A stretch of 64,000 bases of DNA, taken from contig MNCI01000181.1 in the NCBI GenBank assembly GCA_015680685.1, positions 68,989 through 132,988 on the forward strand. Reading direction: 5' to 3'. The position numbers were made by a program, and so were the translations under genes. Source of the DNA: Gnetum montanum (Eukaryota > Streptophyta > Gnetopsida > Gnetales > Gnetaceae). Under the pieces are notes generated by a model. It searched no databases, was not told where the DNA came from, and saw only the letters and a list, made by a program, of their open reading frames with translations. This document shows positions 34,601 through 46,612 of the stretch, piece by piece; positions within the stretch are counted from its first letter, which is position 1; the number at the start of each line of letters is the position of its first letter.

Positions 34601-37600
34601 AATAATATTTATTTTTTAGGTGCTTTCATGGTCAAAATAGGATAGGACCTAGTGAAAATAGACCATAAATTGCTAGAAAAAAGTAGAAATATGGTGAAAC
34701 TATGTTATAAATTATCAAAATAAGTAAAAATCAATAGAAAATAGGCTACAAATAAGTAAAATAAATAAAAAAAAGCTAGCAAAAATAATTAAAATAAGAA
34801 CAAATATTGTAAAAAAAAAGGTCAAAATAAGGAAAATTCTTGTGAAAACTATTGTAAATTGCTAGAAAAGTGATTTTTTTGAGGTAAAAAAAATTTAAAA
34901 AGATAGAAATTGGTATATCTATATTATGGGACTAGAATTTCCAATGTGTGAGCATCTTTCATAATTCCAATGTGTAGCACCTACATTCCTTGTGTGTGGA
35001 TAATTTGACTTAGGTTTTAGGATTATGGAACCCACTAGGATAGCATTTGGGCATTTTTGGTTTTTTCAATTAGTGGTATGGATTTTACATGTTGTACCAT
35101 GCATTATCACAAACATGTAAAGCCCAGTATCCCAAAATGTGAGACTTGTATGATAGTTTAAGAGAGTTTGTTTCCCAAGTTTTTGGCATTTCTACCCACT
35201 TATGTTAGCATCCAAGGCCTAGGAGAGAGAACTCAAGTTTTAAAACTTTTTCATGCAAAGAATGATCTTTTTCTATTAATTTTGTACTTTTTTTTTGCCC
35301 CACACATTGGCTCACAGTTGGGTAGTGGTTCTCCAACATGTAGAAGTTCATATGCCAACTTGTGAGGGTTTCAAGGATGGTTTTGATAAGGTTTCTTAGC
35401 TTCTATATGCTTCTAGGATAATGCCTAGGGTTCTATAGTCTATTCAATCATTTTGGAGAAAATTTTGAGTATTATAATGTAATTTTAAGCTTGTTATTAC
35501 CTCACATGTTGAAATATTTTTTTTCCAATGTGTGGAAGCTATGATGTTAGCTTTAATCGAATTTTTAATCTCTGCAAGCTCTTATGGCAATGTCTAGGGG
35601 TTTAGAAGAAAGATCTAGAATATTTTGAGCTATATTGAGCAAGATAGAAGCTTGTAAAAGTATATACATTGGCCCACACATTGGTAGGTGGTTTTCCAAT
35701 GTGTGGGATAAAACTTGGTCATTCACAGAGGTTTTCTACTAGGGCTTTTGGTGTTTCCAAGTTTCTAAGCCAGCATTTTAGGTTTGGAGGAGAATTTGAC
35801 ATTTTTTGGATTTTTGAGGCAAACCATAAATTTTTTTTGGAAAATATATATTATAATTTACCCCAAAAATTATTGAGTGATTTTTCAACACATAGATGCA
35901 AAACCTCTAGCTTATAGATGTCCAATGATGGTTTGTGGTAGTTGGAAAATTTGGCTGATATCTAAAGATTTTGATGGGTCCTCTAAACAAGATGTGAGTA
36001 ATTTTTGAATGGTATATCTCTAATTTTACTCTCCACATATTGGTCCACCTATTGGAAGGTGTTTTTTCAACATTTGGAGGCAAGGCTTCTAGTTTATGTA
36101 CGTTGCCTCATACACTAGTAAGTGGTTTTCCAACATGTTAGGCTATATAGAAGAAATTTCCTCTAAATATCCAATGTACAAGCTTGTTTTCTTTTTATTT
36201 CCTAAATCCAATGTGTGGAGGGTTTTCTTGGATTTCAAAGGATTTTTATTTTCAACATATAAGGCACTTTCAAAGGATTTCAAGCTAAACTTTAGCGTTG
36301 GAGACTCTTTCTCAACCAATTTTTGGAGGGTAGCATATAGGAGCTAGAGAGCTAATAAAAAACAAAAATTCATATAATTTTCCAAAATTCTAGGCTACTA
36401 CCCATCCCTATGGACAATTTTGTGATAGAAAACCGAAGAATTTCAAGCTTTTTGTTGCAATAGTAAAGGTAGAATTCACAAATCTTGGACATTATGTCAA
36501 AGAAGATTAGATCATCTAATCAGAATCCAGTTTTGGATGAGGTATTTGAGTCAATATGCATTCTATCAATGGTTTAAGATCGTTCTACAAGTGAAGGATA
36601 TTTTTCTAGGGCCACTAGGTATCAAATCCTCACCATTTGTTTTTCTACAATTTTGTAGAAATGTTTTTCCACTTCTCAACTATCCTAGGTCAAATTGTTT
36701 TTTTTTTTTATCAAGTTAAATCCAAGATCTAGGCATGTTGATTATGTCAAAAGTGAAATTTTGAATTTTGATTCATGATTGGAAAAAATTTGAATTTCTT
36801 TCCACACTTATGTTCAATGTTTCTTCCCTAGTTTCAATCAATTTTTACCTCACTTTGACATTTTCTCTAGACTATGTATGCTAAAATATTGCAATTTTGA
36901 TCACATAGATCTATTTTTCTAGGTTTTTTGGTTGTACTAGAGGTAGAATCACATTTCTAATATTTTTTATGAATTTTTTATGGATTCTTTCACAACCCAC
37001 TTTTCAAAAACCTAGATTCAATAAAGAGATGTCTTGCCAATCCTATAGACATCTTGTACAATCATGGAAAGTTGGCCTATTCTTCCGAAATTTTGTAGCT
37101 TTTCCATTGGAAACTAGTAGTGATTGGAAGCTTTTGTGGTTTTATAGTTAGAATTTATGATCCCAGGGTATTGCAAATGTAGTGTGGAAGGGGTTTAGGT
37201 GAATTTTGAAATTTTTGAAATTTTTACTATATTTTTCCCAAGCTTTAGATTTTTTTTAGTCAGTCGTAGTTTTAATTATAGAGTTCTATAGTATCTATGA
37301 CTATAATTAATAGTGTTTAGGATTGTGTTTTTGCCATTTTGAAATTTTTTCCAAGTCCTATGGTAAACATGTAACACTTCCTCTACTTGCTAACATAGCT
37401 TATGAAGGTTCTTGGGGCTTTTCACAAGGAAGAATGATAGCATATGGACTCTATGAGCCAAGAAAACTTGTAAATTTTTCTTTTACTTTATTTTTATCCT
37501 AGGTCTTTTATATTATGAAATTTCAATGACCATTCCACATATGTATTCTCTACTTATTAATCCATAGTGTTGTTAATCTTGGCTTTATGTCTTGTCAAAA

Positions 37601-37850
37601 TCTCATTTTCAAGCTAAGTGTTCATGAAAATGCTTGTTTAAGACCTTACACACCAATTATTTGTGAAAATTTCAACCTCATTATCCATAAGGTGAAATTA
37701 ATTTTTTTATTTCAAAAAGTTGTTAAAACTGGTCAATTTAGTTTTATGATGTTTCAATGGTTGTTAACATGTCAAACTTAGCTCTTTTACTATGTCATTT
37801 GAGGTGTGATGGCTAGATTTTGACTTGCATTCTGATAGTGGTTTCTAGAC
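34601..37850. other. 5' side of the antisense gene of C; CCAATGTGTGG motifs
   Basis: AT-rich. At 34930-36120 CCAATGTGTGG, CCAACATGTGG and close variants recur about a dozen times on the plus strand. The same motif recurs at 45830-46100 and 47280-47540 in the leader and LTR of C. Upstream exons of the antisense gene should lie here, but I cannot align any with A. Confidence 0.4.
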
Positions 37851-40800
37851 TTGGTCATTTTTTATGTTTTATTTAATGGCAACATTGTCATCTTAGAGGT
37901 TATTTTGGGTTTGAATTTTGGAAAAAATGTTTTGAATATTTTCTATGATTTACTATCGTTTCTTATGGCTATATGGATGTGTGGGTATATACAAGGCTTT
38001 CTTGAAACCTTGATTGTCATTGAGTTGGTAGGAATTTTATGTTATGTAAGGATGGCTACAAAAAAGATCTTGAAACCTGATATGAACCTTAACAATTGCA
38101 CATCAATATAGTTTAGACCTAGCACTAGAGAATTCCTAATGTACCTGCTCTAGAATTACAATGTGATTATGTGGTCACACTTGACTATAGATGTTCTAGC
38201 CCTAATCATGAAGACTCTTTTGGCAAGGTCTTCTAACTATGTCTTGAAGTTCATAGTTGATGATCTTGACACCCAAAGAGAGATAGAGAAAAATAATACT
38301 TCATATTCTATGAGAGCTTGAAGGTTATCACATATCTTGATGTTGGGCCACTACATAAACATTCTATTTCAAAATCCTCCAAGAACTATCTACCTACTAG
38401 TAGCATAAGTGTGTTTTTAAACTCATATGTTTTATCTATCATTGGTTTTGGTGTTGTTTGTTCTAATGGTTTTGTGCTCTGGTTTTTGTAGGTATATGGT
38501 GCACCATGGAGGATTGGTGAGAAATGACAAAACCTTGTCTATGGCCTATATAGCTTTAGAGGAGTTTAGGAAAGGTGAGGTTATTAGAGTGCAAGTGCTT
38601 AGCTAGGTTGGTGATGGGTTCAGTAGGTACCTTACACAGTACTCTCACTTATATCAAGCATGTGTAGCTACTAATTATGCACATGCATGGTGGACTCATC
38701 AAGAACTAGGAGCATGAATGCTAGTACAACCTAAGGTTCTAGCTTTTTCCAAGCCTAGTTAGTAAAATTTGTTCAAGTATTATCAACATTTTTAGTTTTA
38801 TTTTTTTGTGTTTTATTTAATTTTTTGTTTTTTTTATGATTTATAAGGCTAACCAATGAACTATGTTATGCTACAAATTCTATGCATGATTCTTTAGTCA
38901 TCATGATTATTTTAGGTCATTTTGAGGAGAAAATTCAACTCAAATGGGATGATGTAGGAATGGCTAGCAAAAAGACCTCCTGAGGATATTCAACATAGGT
39001 CATCAATGCAAGTTTGTTTGACCTATTCATCTTTCCTAGTCCATCAATGTCATCTACTGAGATGTTGAACGTGATTAATTATTTTGATGAGGGGATCACC
39101 ACATGCATCACTCACATTCATGTTTTTCCTTTGGTTTTAAGCATTAACAAGTGTATGCTTAGCGATCTCTTCAGCATATCTTCTAATGATGTTAAGATAG
39201 CCATTAAAGTAGGGAAGGATATAGGTCATAGAGAGGAGATAGCAGTTTGGCTTAACTCTCCTTCTAGTGCTACATTATCCTTTATCAAGTGTAAAGTTGA
39301 GAGGAAGCTAATGAGACCTACCTACTTTTCCATTTTAGATCTTTTCCCATGTTACTATCATAGAAGAAAATAATAGGGATTCAATAGACTTGGACAATGA
39401 AAAAGATGTTAACTAATGGTATAAGGTTTTACTTAGGTAGCTTTTGGTCAATGGGCTATGGGATGAAGTTTGAAAACTTTGAAACAACCTTGACTCCATA
39501 TATCACATGCATTTCATGTTCTTCTATGCATATCTTAGAAGATTCATAGATTTTTTGGTGATTAGGAAGAATGAAAATTGGATAGCATGAGATGCTTTTC
39601 AACTTTTCAATCCTTCAGCAAAACACATAATAGAGATGATGCGTTTTGAAGAATTACTCATGGAGGATGTGGATGAATCACTATCTATCACCACTAATAA
39701 TTTTAGTAGTATGCATGATTGCTACCCTAATAGCAAGGAGATGGAGCCCCAGTTGCACATGATAATGTAAAGAAAGCAAAGAGGGTACACATAGAAGCAA
39801 ATGACACTACTAGGAAAAAGATAAAGAGGCCACAAGCTAAAGAAATTACTTCCATTGTTAATTAGTTAGCACATAAGAAGTTGTCCATCAAAATTAACCA
39901 AGTTAATGATTCAATTGAAGGTATGTATATATATTTATATTTTTACATTTTCAATTTTTTATTATTTTCTTGTTATGTTTTTTAGTTATATTTTTTTTGT
40001 TCAAACATGTTTACTAATTTTTTTTCTCATTTTTGCATTTAGTTTGTTGTAGGGAAAAAAGGAATGTTGGCTACCAAAACTACTATGAAGGAGGAATGAC
40101 AAAGCAAGGAAGAAGAGGAAATGACATTCAAGGAAGCTCTAGATGTTATGGATTCAATATTTGATGATTTATCTCTAGAAGGTAATCCTTCGATGGATGT
40201 GCCTCATGATTTTCTTGGTAAACTTTAATATTATTTATGTTTTTGTTTTAAGTTTGGTACACCTTTATTGTAAAGTTTATGTGATGGTTATGTTCATTGC
40301 AATTCATGAGCCTCCTCTAGAAGAATCAACATATACATTTCATCCCACACCTTGGATGGAGGTACCAAACAAAATAGAGTTTATGTAGGGAATGGTAGAT
40401 GACATGGTTGATAGATTGTAACAAATAGCTTCTAAAGTTGGTAAGTTCATTGTTTTTGTTTTACATTACTTTAAGTTTTAAATATTTATATGTTTTTATG
40501 TTGTAAGGATACATGATTTAAGGAGTTTTTAAGTATTTTTAATCTTTTTTGTTATATCTTTATTTTTATATGATTTTTGACTATGAAAGTATCCAAAGTT
40601 AGATGGAACTCTATGAATGACATGGAATTTGATGATTTTCCTAAGTTACTACCTGATGTGAAAAATGTTCCATGAAGGTTGTACGAAGGATCTACCAATT
40701 TTGTTATATCATGTGCTAAGACAACTTGGAAGTCCCAATTCTCTAATGAGTTTTTGTGGAAAAGGGTTGTGGCCTTGAAAAAGAAGAACAAGTAGCTAGT

Positions 40801-41604
40801 TGTAGAGAACATGAGCCTTAGAGATCACAAAGAGTTTATAGAGGCCCATGTGACCAATAGAGACTCTTTCCACACTAAGAAGCATCAAGTGGTCACACTA
40901 ATAGAGTATCATTAAAAGGAAGACTACTCTAGCTAGAAGCAACATTGAGAAAGACATGTAGATGGAGTTGCTAGGTTGTAAGTCTAGGGATTGGAGGGAT
41001 TATTGTACTTGGGCATTAGAATAGGGCAAGAAAAAAAGGCACACAAGTGGAAATATAATGCAGAAAAGGAGAGTTACCTAAAGTTATTGCATGAGGAGGC
41101 TATGGAGTAGTGAAAACATGAGCTATTTGTACAAGAGATAGACATAGAGGACACCTTTCAAATATTTGTAGAATTAATGATGGTTGTTGATTCTTCTACT
41201 CCTCATATCACTACTACATCTAGGAAAACTACAACAACTGACCTTTCCAATGCTATACTTGAGTAGATAGCTATAGAGAGGAAAAATCTCTATCGAAGAG
41301 TGGATCTATGATAAATTGACTAGGCTAATATGAGTGAAGAGCAAATTATTCACAAGTTCGAGACTAGCCTCCAAAAATTCACTCTTGAAGACACCGCATA
41401 TGAATCCCATAAGGTTGGTAAAAATATTTTTTAAGTTTTATGTTATAATTCTTGTTGTGATTTTTGTTGTTTTATGATTATAGTTTTTGATCATTATGAT
41501 TACTTATTGTTTGCATGTTTCATTTTTTAAAGGCTACAGGCAATGATGATGGTGGCATTAGTGATGACACTGATGATGATCCTTCTCCTTCTTCTATGGC
41601 TTAG
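37851..41604 (+). pseudogene. intron-bearing antisense gene of element C (unknown protein)
   Basis: Plus-strand exons: about 38110-38404, 38492-38757, 38916-39920, 40053-40217, about 40308-40440, 40590-41417, 41533-41604 (stop). Lengths of exons 2-7 are 266, 1005, 165, about 133, 828 and 72, against 275, 1049, 180, 129, 818 and 174 in A. Blocks pair directly with A: FRPSTREFLMYLL-NYNVIMW, LSINKCMLSDLFSI, STEMLNVINYFDEGI, HREEIAVWLN, FMFFYAYLRRFIDFLVIRKN, ESLSITTNN, PNKIEFM-GMVDDMVDRL and NEFLWKRVVALKKKNK. The first donor is degraded (GT to AT at 38405); the others keep GT. Many stops. The ORF at 37851-38111 may be part of an upstream exon. Function unknown. Confidence 0.75.
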
Positions 41605-42329
41605 TCTTGGTTACTATTGGACATGTGTTGCACAATGCAACTATGGCTATTGGATATGGACATTATATATTTTTTATGTTATTTTTTACACAATGTGATC
41701 ATGGCTACTATTTTGGACATTCTTGATTATATGTAAAAAAAAATTTGTTTTATATTTCATAATTTTATATTTTGGTTTATATTTTATTCATACAAGGCTA
41801 TGAGTTAAAATGACAAGGCTACAAAATAAGATTAGGTAATAGAATGAAAAATTTAAGATAGGCATAACTTCTAAAGTGAAAATTGTAAATAATGCAATAA
41901 GGATGACTAGTCATAATGTACATAAAATGAAGATAAAAGGAAGACCACAAATTTTCCAATTTTAGGCCTTGATACAGCACTAGTTTTAGGCCCTCACAAG
42001 CCATTTTTTGTTTTTGGTTTTGCATTTTTTATTTTTTAAGTCATTTTTAGTTTTATATAAATGTAAAGGAAATAATTACAAATTGTAAATTAAAATGAAA
42101 ATGTAAGGTAAAGATGTAAAGATGTAAATAAAAACTGAAATTAAGATAACTAGTTGAAGGGTCACACAATATATACAAGGACAAGAAAATGAACAACATC
42201 CTTAATCATGCAACTTCTTTCTAATATTTGAGAGATTAGGAAATATATAAGTTCTTTGTTATATGATCTTGTACTATCTTTTCCACTCACTTATAATGTT
42301 GAATGGGAGCTCTTCCCATAATTTGTTAA
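41605..42329. other. spacer between antisense gene and protease of C
   Basis: Counterpart of 14909-15481 in A. Very AT-rich; no repeat or protein match that I can support. Confidence 0.4.
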
Positions 42330-43068
42330 TGGTCCTAGCGTTGGTGGTCTAAACTTTGCTCACATCATTGTCGTTCTTAACTTCATTTTTGGTTATAGGA
42401 GTTTCTTCCTAAAAATATACCTCAAATTCTTACTCTAGGTTAACACTTTTAATGAACAAGGGGACTACATCATCACTATGGATTATAATTTCAAATCCTT
42501 CATAAGGTAGGTGAATCTCTTGATGAATTCGGGAAGAGAATGCTTGTGATTTGCCTAACCAGGACCTTCCTAGAATTAGGTTGAAACTTGGTATCTCTTC
42601 AATCACTAATAAATTAGTGGAAGTGGGTAATTACCTTCCCACAATGAAGTCTAGCAATATGGATCCTTTCACAACTACCCATGACCCATTAAAGGACTTA
42701 AGGGCAAAGTTGGAGGTGCCCTGAATGTGATCTACCAAGCCTAAATGCTCCATGATGGAAAAGGATATAACATTCATTGCTACCCCATCATCAACATGCA
42801 CTCAATGTACCTTTTTTTGAACAATCCTTATCATTATGAAGAGAGAAGCTCTTGACACCTCACCACTTTCCAAGTTGGTTTTTACTTCACTATCACAAAA
42901 TATTAAGGTACTTGTCTTTGTTTCTTCTCTAGTTAAAGGTGGTACCGTAACTACATGAATGAACTCCTTGTTGGCAAGTATATCTTCACTCATAAGAATA
43001 GAATTTAACATCTTAACTAGTGCTTCGCATTGGGTAGGGGAGGCCACAACCAACTTGTACAGGCTCAA
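42330..43068 (-). pseudogene. protease of element C
   Basis: The open part at 43068-42802 reads LYKLVVASPTQCEALVKML and KTSTLIFCDSEVKTNLESG, matching the pre-protease segment of A (VHMLTSIPVDEGLPAKEEA, PTPLTFHDESIK). It goes on with VHVDDGVAMNVI (aspartates kept), then FNLILGRSWLGKSQAF and RIHQEIHLPYEGFEII. Stops lie between. Order gag-protease is the same as in A. Confidence 0.72.
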
Positions 43069-45650
43069 TGATATTTTTCTATTTAATGAAGATATTTATC
43101 TACTCCATGGTAATTATGAAGTCTTTATCATTGTTGGATGATTTCTCATGTTTGTTGCTCTTGACTTCCTTCATTCTACCCAATATTTTAACCTCATATT
43201 TTATTTTTTATTGTTTAGGCTCCTTTTCTTTTTCTTGTTTTCAGTTATCCTTCCTAGGTTAGCTGGTTGATGTAGTTTGAGTGTTTGAGTCCATGGGTAT
43301 GGCTAAAATTGGAGTGGAATTTGGAGGACCTACTTGCTTCTACACCTTTGATTTTTTGTTATTCTTAGCGTTAGGCTCAACAACTAGCTTTCTATATTGC
43401 TTTAGAGATTATTTCTCATTATTTGGTTCTGAAGAGGCTGAAGCATTAGCTACCATGAAAGGATGTTGGTCAACTTGGGTTACAATTTTTTCTATAGTGA
43501 GGGGAGCACTCTAATGACAAATGATTTCATGGAAATCATAGGTGGTGGTATTGTTATCATAAAATAATTCATTAAACTTGTAGAAGTTGAAGCCCTTTCA
43601 TCATAAAAAGATGCTCAAATCATAAACAGCTCCTTGGTAGGTTCATGGTTATTGTTAATGTTAAATATGATTATAGTATACTGATTATTGTTAATGTTCA
43701 ATGGATCCTTGTACACTTTCATATGCTAGTTTTGGGGCCTAATCAGATTGGATGCATCCAAGACCAACTCTCCATTATCTATCATCTTATACAAATCATC
43801 TTTTAGGTCCAAGAAAAAATTATGATCATGGCTAGGTAGCTAATGGTAGTGCCAAAATTAGTCCAAGTTGAAGAATTTGGACATGGTTGGATCATCCATT
43901 GTCTCTATGGAAGGATTCCTAGTAATCTTACATAGGTGATCATGCCTCTTACAAGCATTCTCTAATATTTTCTTATGTTGGATATAGTTATTTCAAAGAA
44001 ACTAATCAAAAAGATCTGATCATTTCATAGATAGCTTCATGTACTTGAATAGATTTTTTCTCTCAAAGTTTGTCCTAGGTGGATTGGAGGTTGAGGTACT
44101 AGATGTTGATGTTTGAGCAATGGTGGAAAGGGCCTTTGGTTATGTTTTCATTAGGTCCTATGCTATTTTCATTTATTTGGACATCATGGCCATGGATACA
44201 TGGTTTTCTTTTTCTTTGTCTCTATCCCTTCTTGCATGTTAGTTCTTATGTGCTACGTAAGCTAGGTTGTTGCTACCTTCTATGACACCTTCTATGTTTT
44301 TGTTTTAGGAAAAGGCTTGACTAACTAACTAGGGGTCTAAGTAGTAGAGCTTTGACTTGACAAAATTGTTAACCATCCCCTTGAAAGTGATCAAAACATG
44401 CATCTCAAAGATGAATATGGGGATTTCATTAAGCATGACATTCTATCTCTATATGAACTTTTGGACAAGTTCAAGAGGCCCATGTTGGACCTTCATAAGT
44501 TGGTCTAATGTTGTACTAAGTTTCAAGTATATTCAAAATGGTTAATAAGTTGTATATCCAAAGAGGCAATGAAGCCTTTGGATAGTGCACAATAAAAATC
44601 TAAGGCTTTTCTTGTTAGGAACATTGGGAACATGCACATCAAGGTATGTAGACAAGCTTGTAGCAATAAGTTCTTAGATCAAAAAGTAATGAGATGAGAT
44701 TTTAAATCTTCCTCATTGTTGTACTTAGTAATGTGGAGAATTGGGGTGTGATTAGAAATAATTATCTATAGGATAGTAGGATTGATGGAATCATCTTGGT
44801 AAAAGTTCATAATTTTTACTTCCTATGTTGTGCTAGCTTTTACAACCCTTTGGCAAGATCTTGGATCATCTGGAAGGCTTGATCCAAGCCTTGGAACATT
44901 CCTATAGGTCATGGCATTTGGACTAATTGTTGTGAAGGAAGTTGGATGGCATAAAGCCATGTAATTAGCATTGGAAAAGGAGGTTTGAATTGAAACCCAA
45001 GGAATGAAACAAACAATGAGAGTATGAGAGGCTTGTGAGGCCTAGGGTTCCAAATAAAGGCCTAATTATATGAGGAAAGGAGGTGGTGTGGTAGATACCA
45101 CAGGTGATCAGTGTACTAAAAGAGGTTGAGTTTCAAAAAGCATAGTTATAAACAAGAAGGTAAAGAGGGATGCTAGTTTAGATTAGTATGTACTACAATA
45201 GGTGTTGGGGTGAACAAGGTAGAAAAAAGAGAGTGGATTGAGAAATTTGATTTATAGAAAACACAAGAGGTGTAGAGTTGGGTATGGTCACCTCTAAAAT
45301 CAATCATTATAAAAGGTCCCCTATGAATGTATTTGATTCATACTCTACTTCAAACTCATCCTCATCCTCTTGGTTTTGGTCTAAGCTAATTTTCTCACTC
45401 ACCTCATCAATGTTTGCTAGTTGCATTAGCATGTGCTTATGACAATTTTTTAGTTTAATTTGGTCCTAGGATGAGGAAATATACTCCTTTCCCTTTCAGT
45501 ATATAATCTCAAACTAATGCTTGGACTTTGATTTTGTGCATGGGATAAGTAGGCTAGCTTGGATCTTAGCATAAATAAAGTTGTAATACTCTTCTTTAAT
45601 GTTTGTATAGGTTGGGTCTCTTCCCCTTCTCCTAAAATATTTTCTACACT
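43069..45650 (-). pseudogene. gag of element C
   Basis: On the minus strand the core near 44560-44340 matches A: a PLELVQKFI-R segment, LNEIPIFIFEMHVLITFKG and MVNNFVKSKLYYLD. Near 43890-43740 the zinc-knuckle region reads FWHYH-LPSHDHNFFLDLKD, against FCDYHQLCGHDTDYC-ALKD in A, so all the cysteines are gone. The N-terminal part is traceable only by composition. Confidence 0.65.
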
Positions 45651-45829
45651 TTACCATAGCTAGATCCCTAGGATCATAAATGTAGAGGCTTCTTGGTTTG
45701 AGGCCATGTGTGCTATGTTATGTGGTAAAATGGTTAAATGATGAAAATGCATAAATAAGGTGAGGTAACATGTCGTGTAATTTGGTAAAAGCCTTAAGTA
45801 TTTTAAACCAGGTTTAAAGCTCCCAACAT

Positions 45830-46100
45830 TTGAGACTTCCAACATGTGGAAATCTCAATGTGTAGGAATCCTAGTGTGTGGAACTGCCAATGTGTGAGAG
45901 TGCAACTTGTGAATGTTACATTTTGTGATGCTCTAACATGTTAGATCTCCAACATTTGAAGCTATAGATTGTGGGGCTATAGCATGTGGGAGTTATAAGG
46001 AATAGAAGTTGTAGCTTATGAAGGTGTAGCTTGTGGGAGCTATAGCTTGTGAAAGTTCCAATTTGTGAAGCTCCAACATGTAGGGCTTCAACATGTTAAT
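45830..46100. repeat. CCAACATGTGG array in the leader of C
   Basis: Units of roughly 20-25 bases such as CCAACATGTGGAAATCTC, AATGTGTAGGAATC and TAGCTTGTGGGAGCTA follow one another. It lies between the primer-binding site and gag of C. It may be related to the motif clusters at 34930-36120 and 47280-47540. Confidence 0.5.
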
Positions 46101-46590
46101 TGCAACTATAATGAAAAATAAATTTTTCAAAATTTTTCTAATGTATAACAATTCTGGGTAAAATAGAAATGGACTATGACATGCATAGTGGAACATAGAA
46201 AAAATTATGAACTATAAATATAGGGAATAGAAAAATCAACACACACTACAATTGCAAAAATAAATTCTCAACCTACAAATGTAGGAAACAAAAGCAGCAC
46301 TAGGCACTACAATTGTGGAAAAAATAAATTTTAAACTACCAAGAGAAAGATGTTGACATAGTGCTATGCATTGCCATAATAAAAATTAATTTAAAATTCT
46401 CCAAGTGCAGGCAACTGAGATAGTGCAATGTACTGCAATAGCAAAAACAACGATAAAAATTTCATTTTGGAAAAACTAGATTTTAGCTCATACATTAGGT
46501 TTTGGAAAAATCAAAAATAATTTTTAATAGAAAAAACAGGCAATCAAATATTCATGCAAATGGATTTTTAGTAAATAATTTAGGTGGAGA

Positions 46591-46607
46591 TCCTCCTTCT
46601 AGCACCA
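46591..46607 (-). other. primer-binding site of element C
   Basis: TGGTGCTAGAAGGAGGA on the minus strand, five bases after the LTR end CCATCATTATA. The matching site in A is TGGTGCTAGAAGGAGGG at 10839-10855. Confidence 0.7.
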
Positions 46608-46612
46608 AAACC

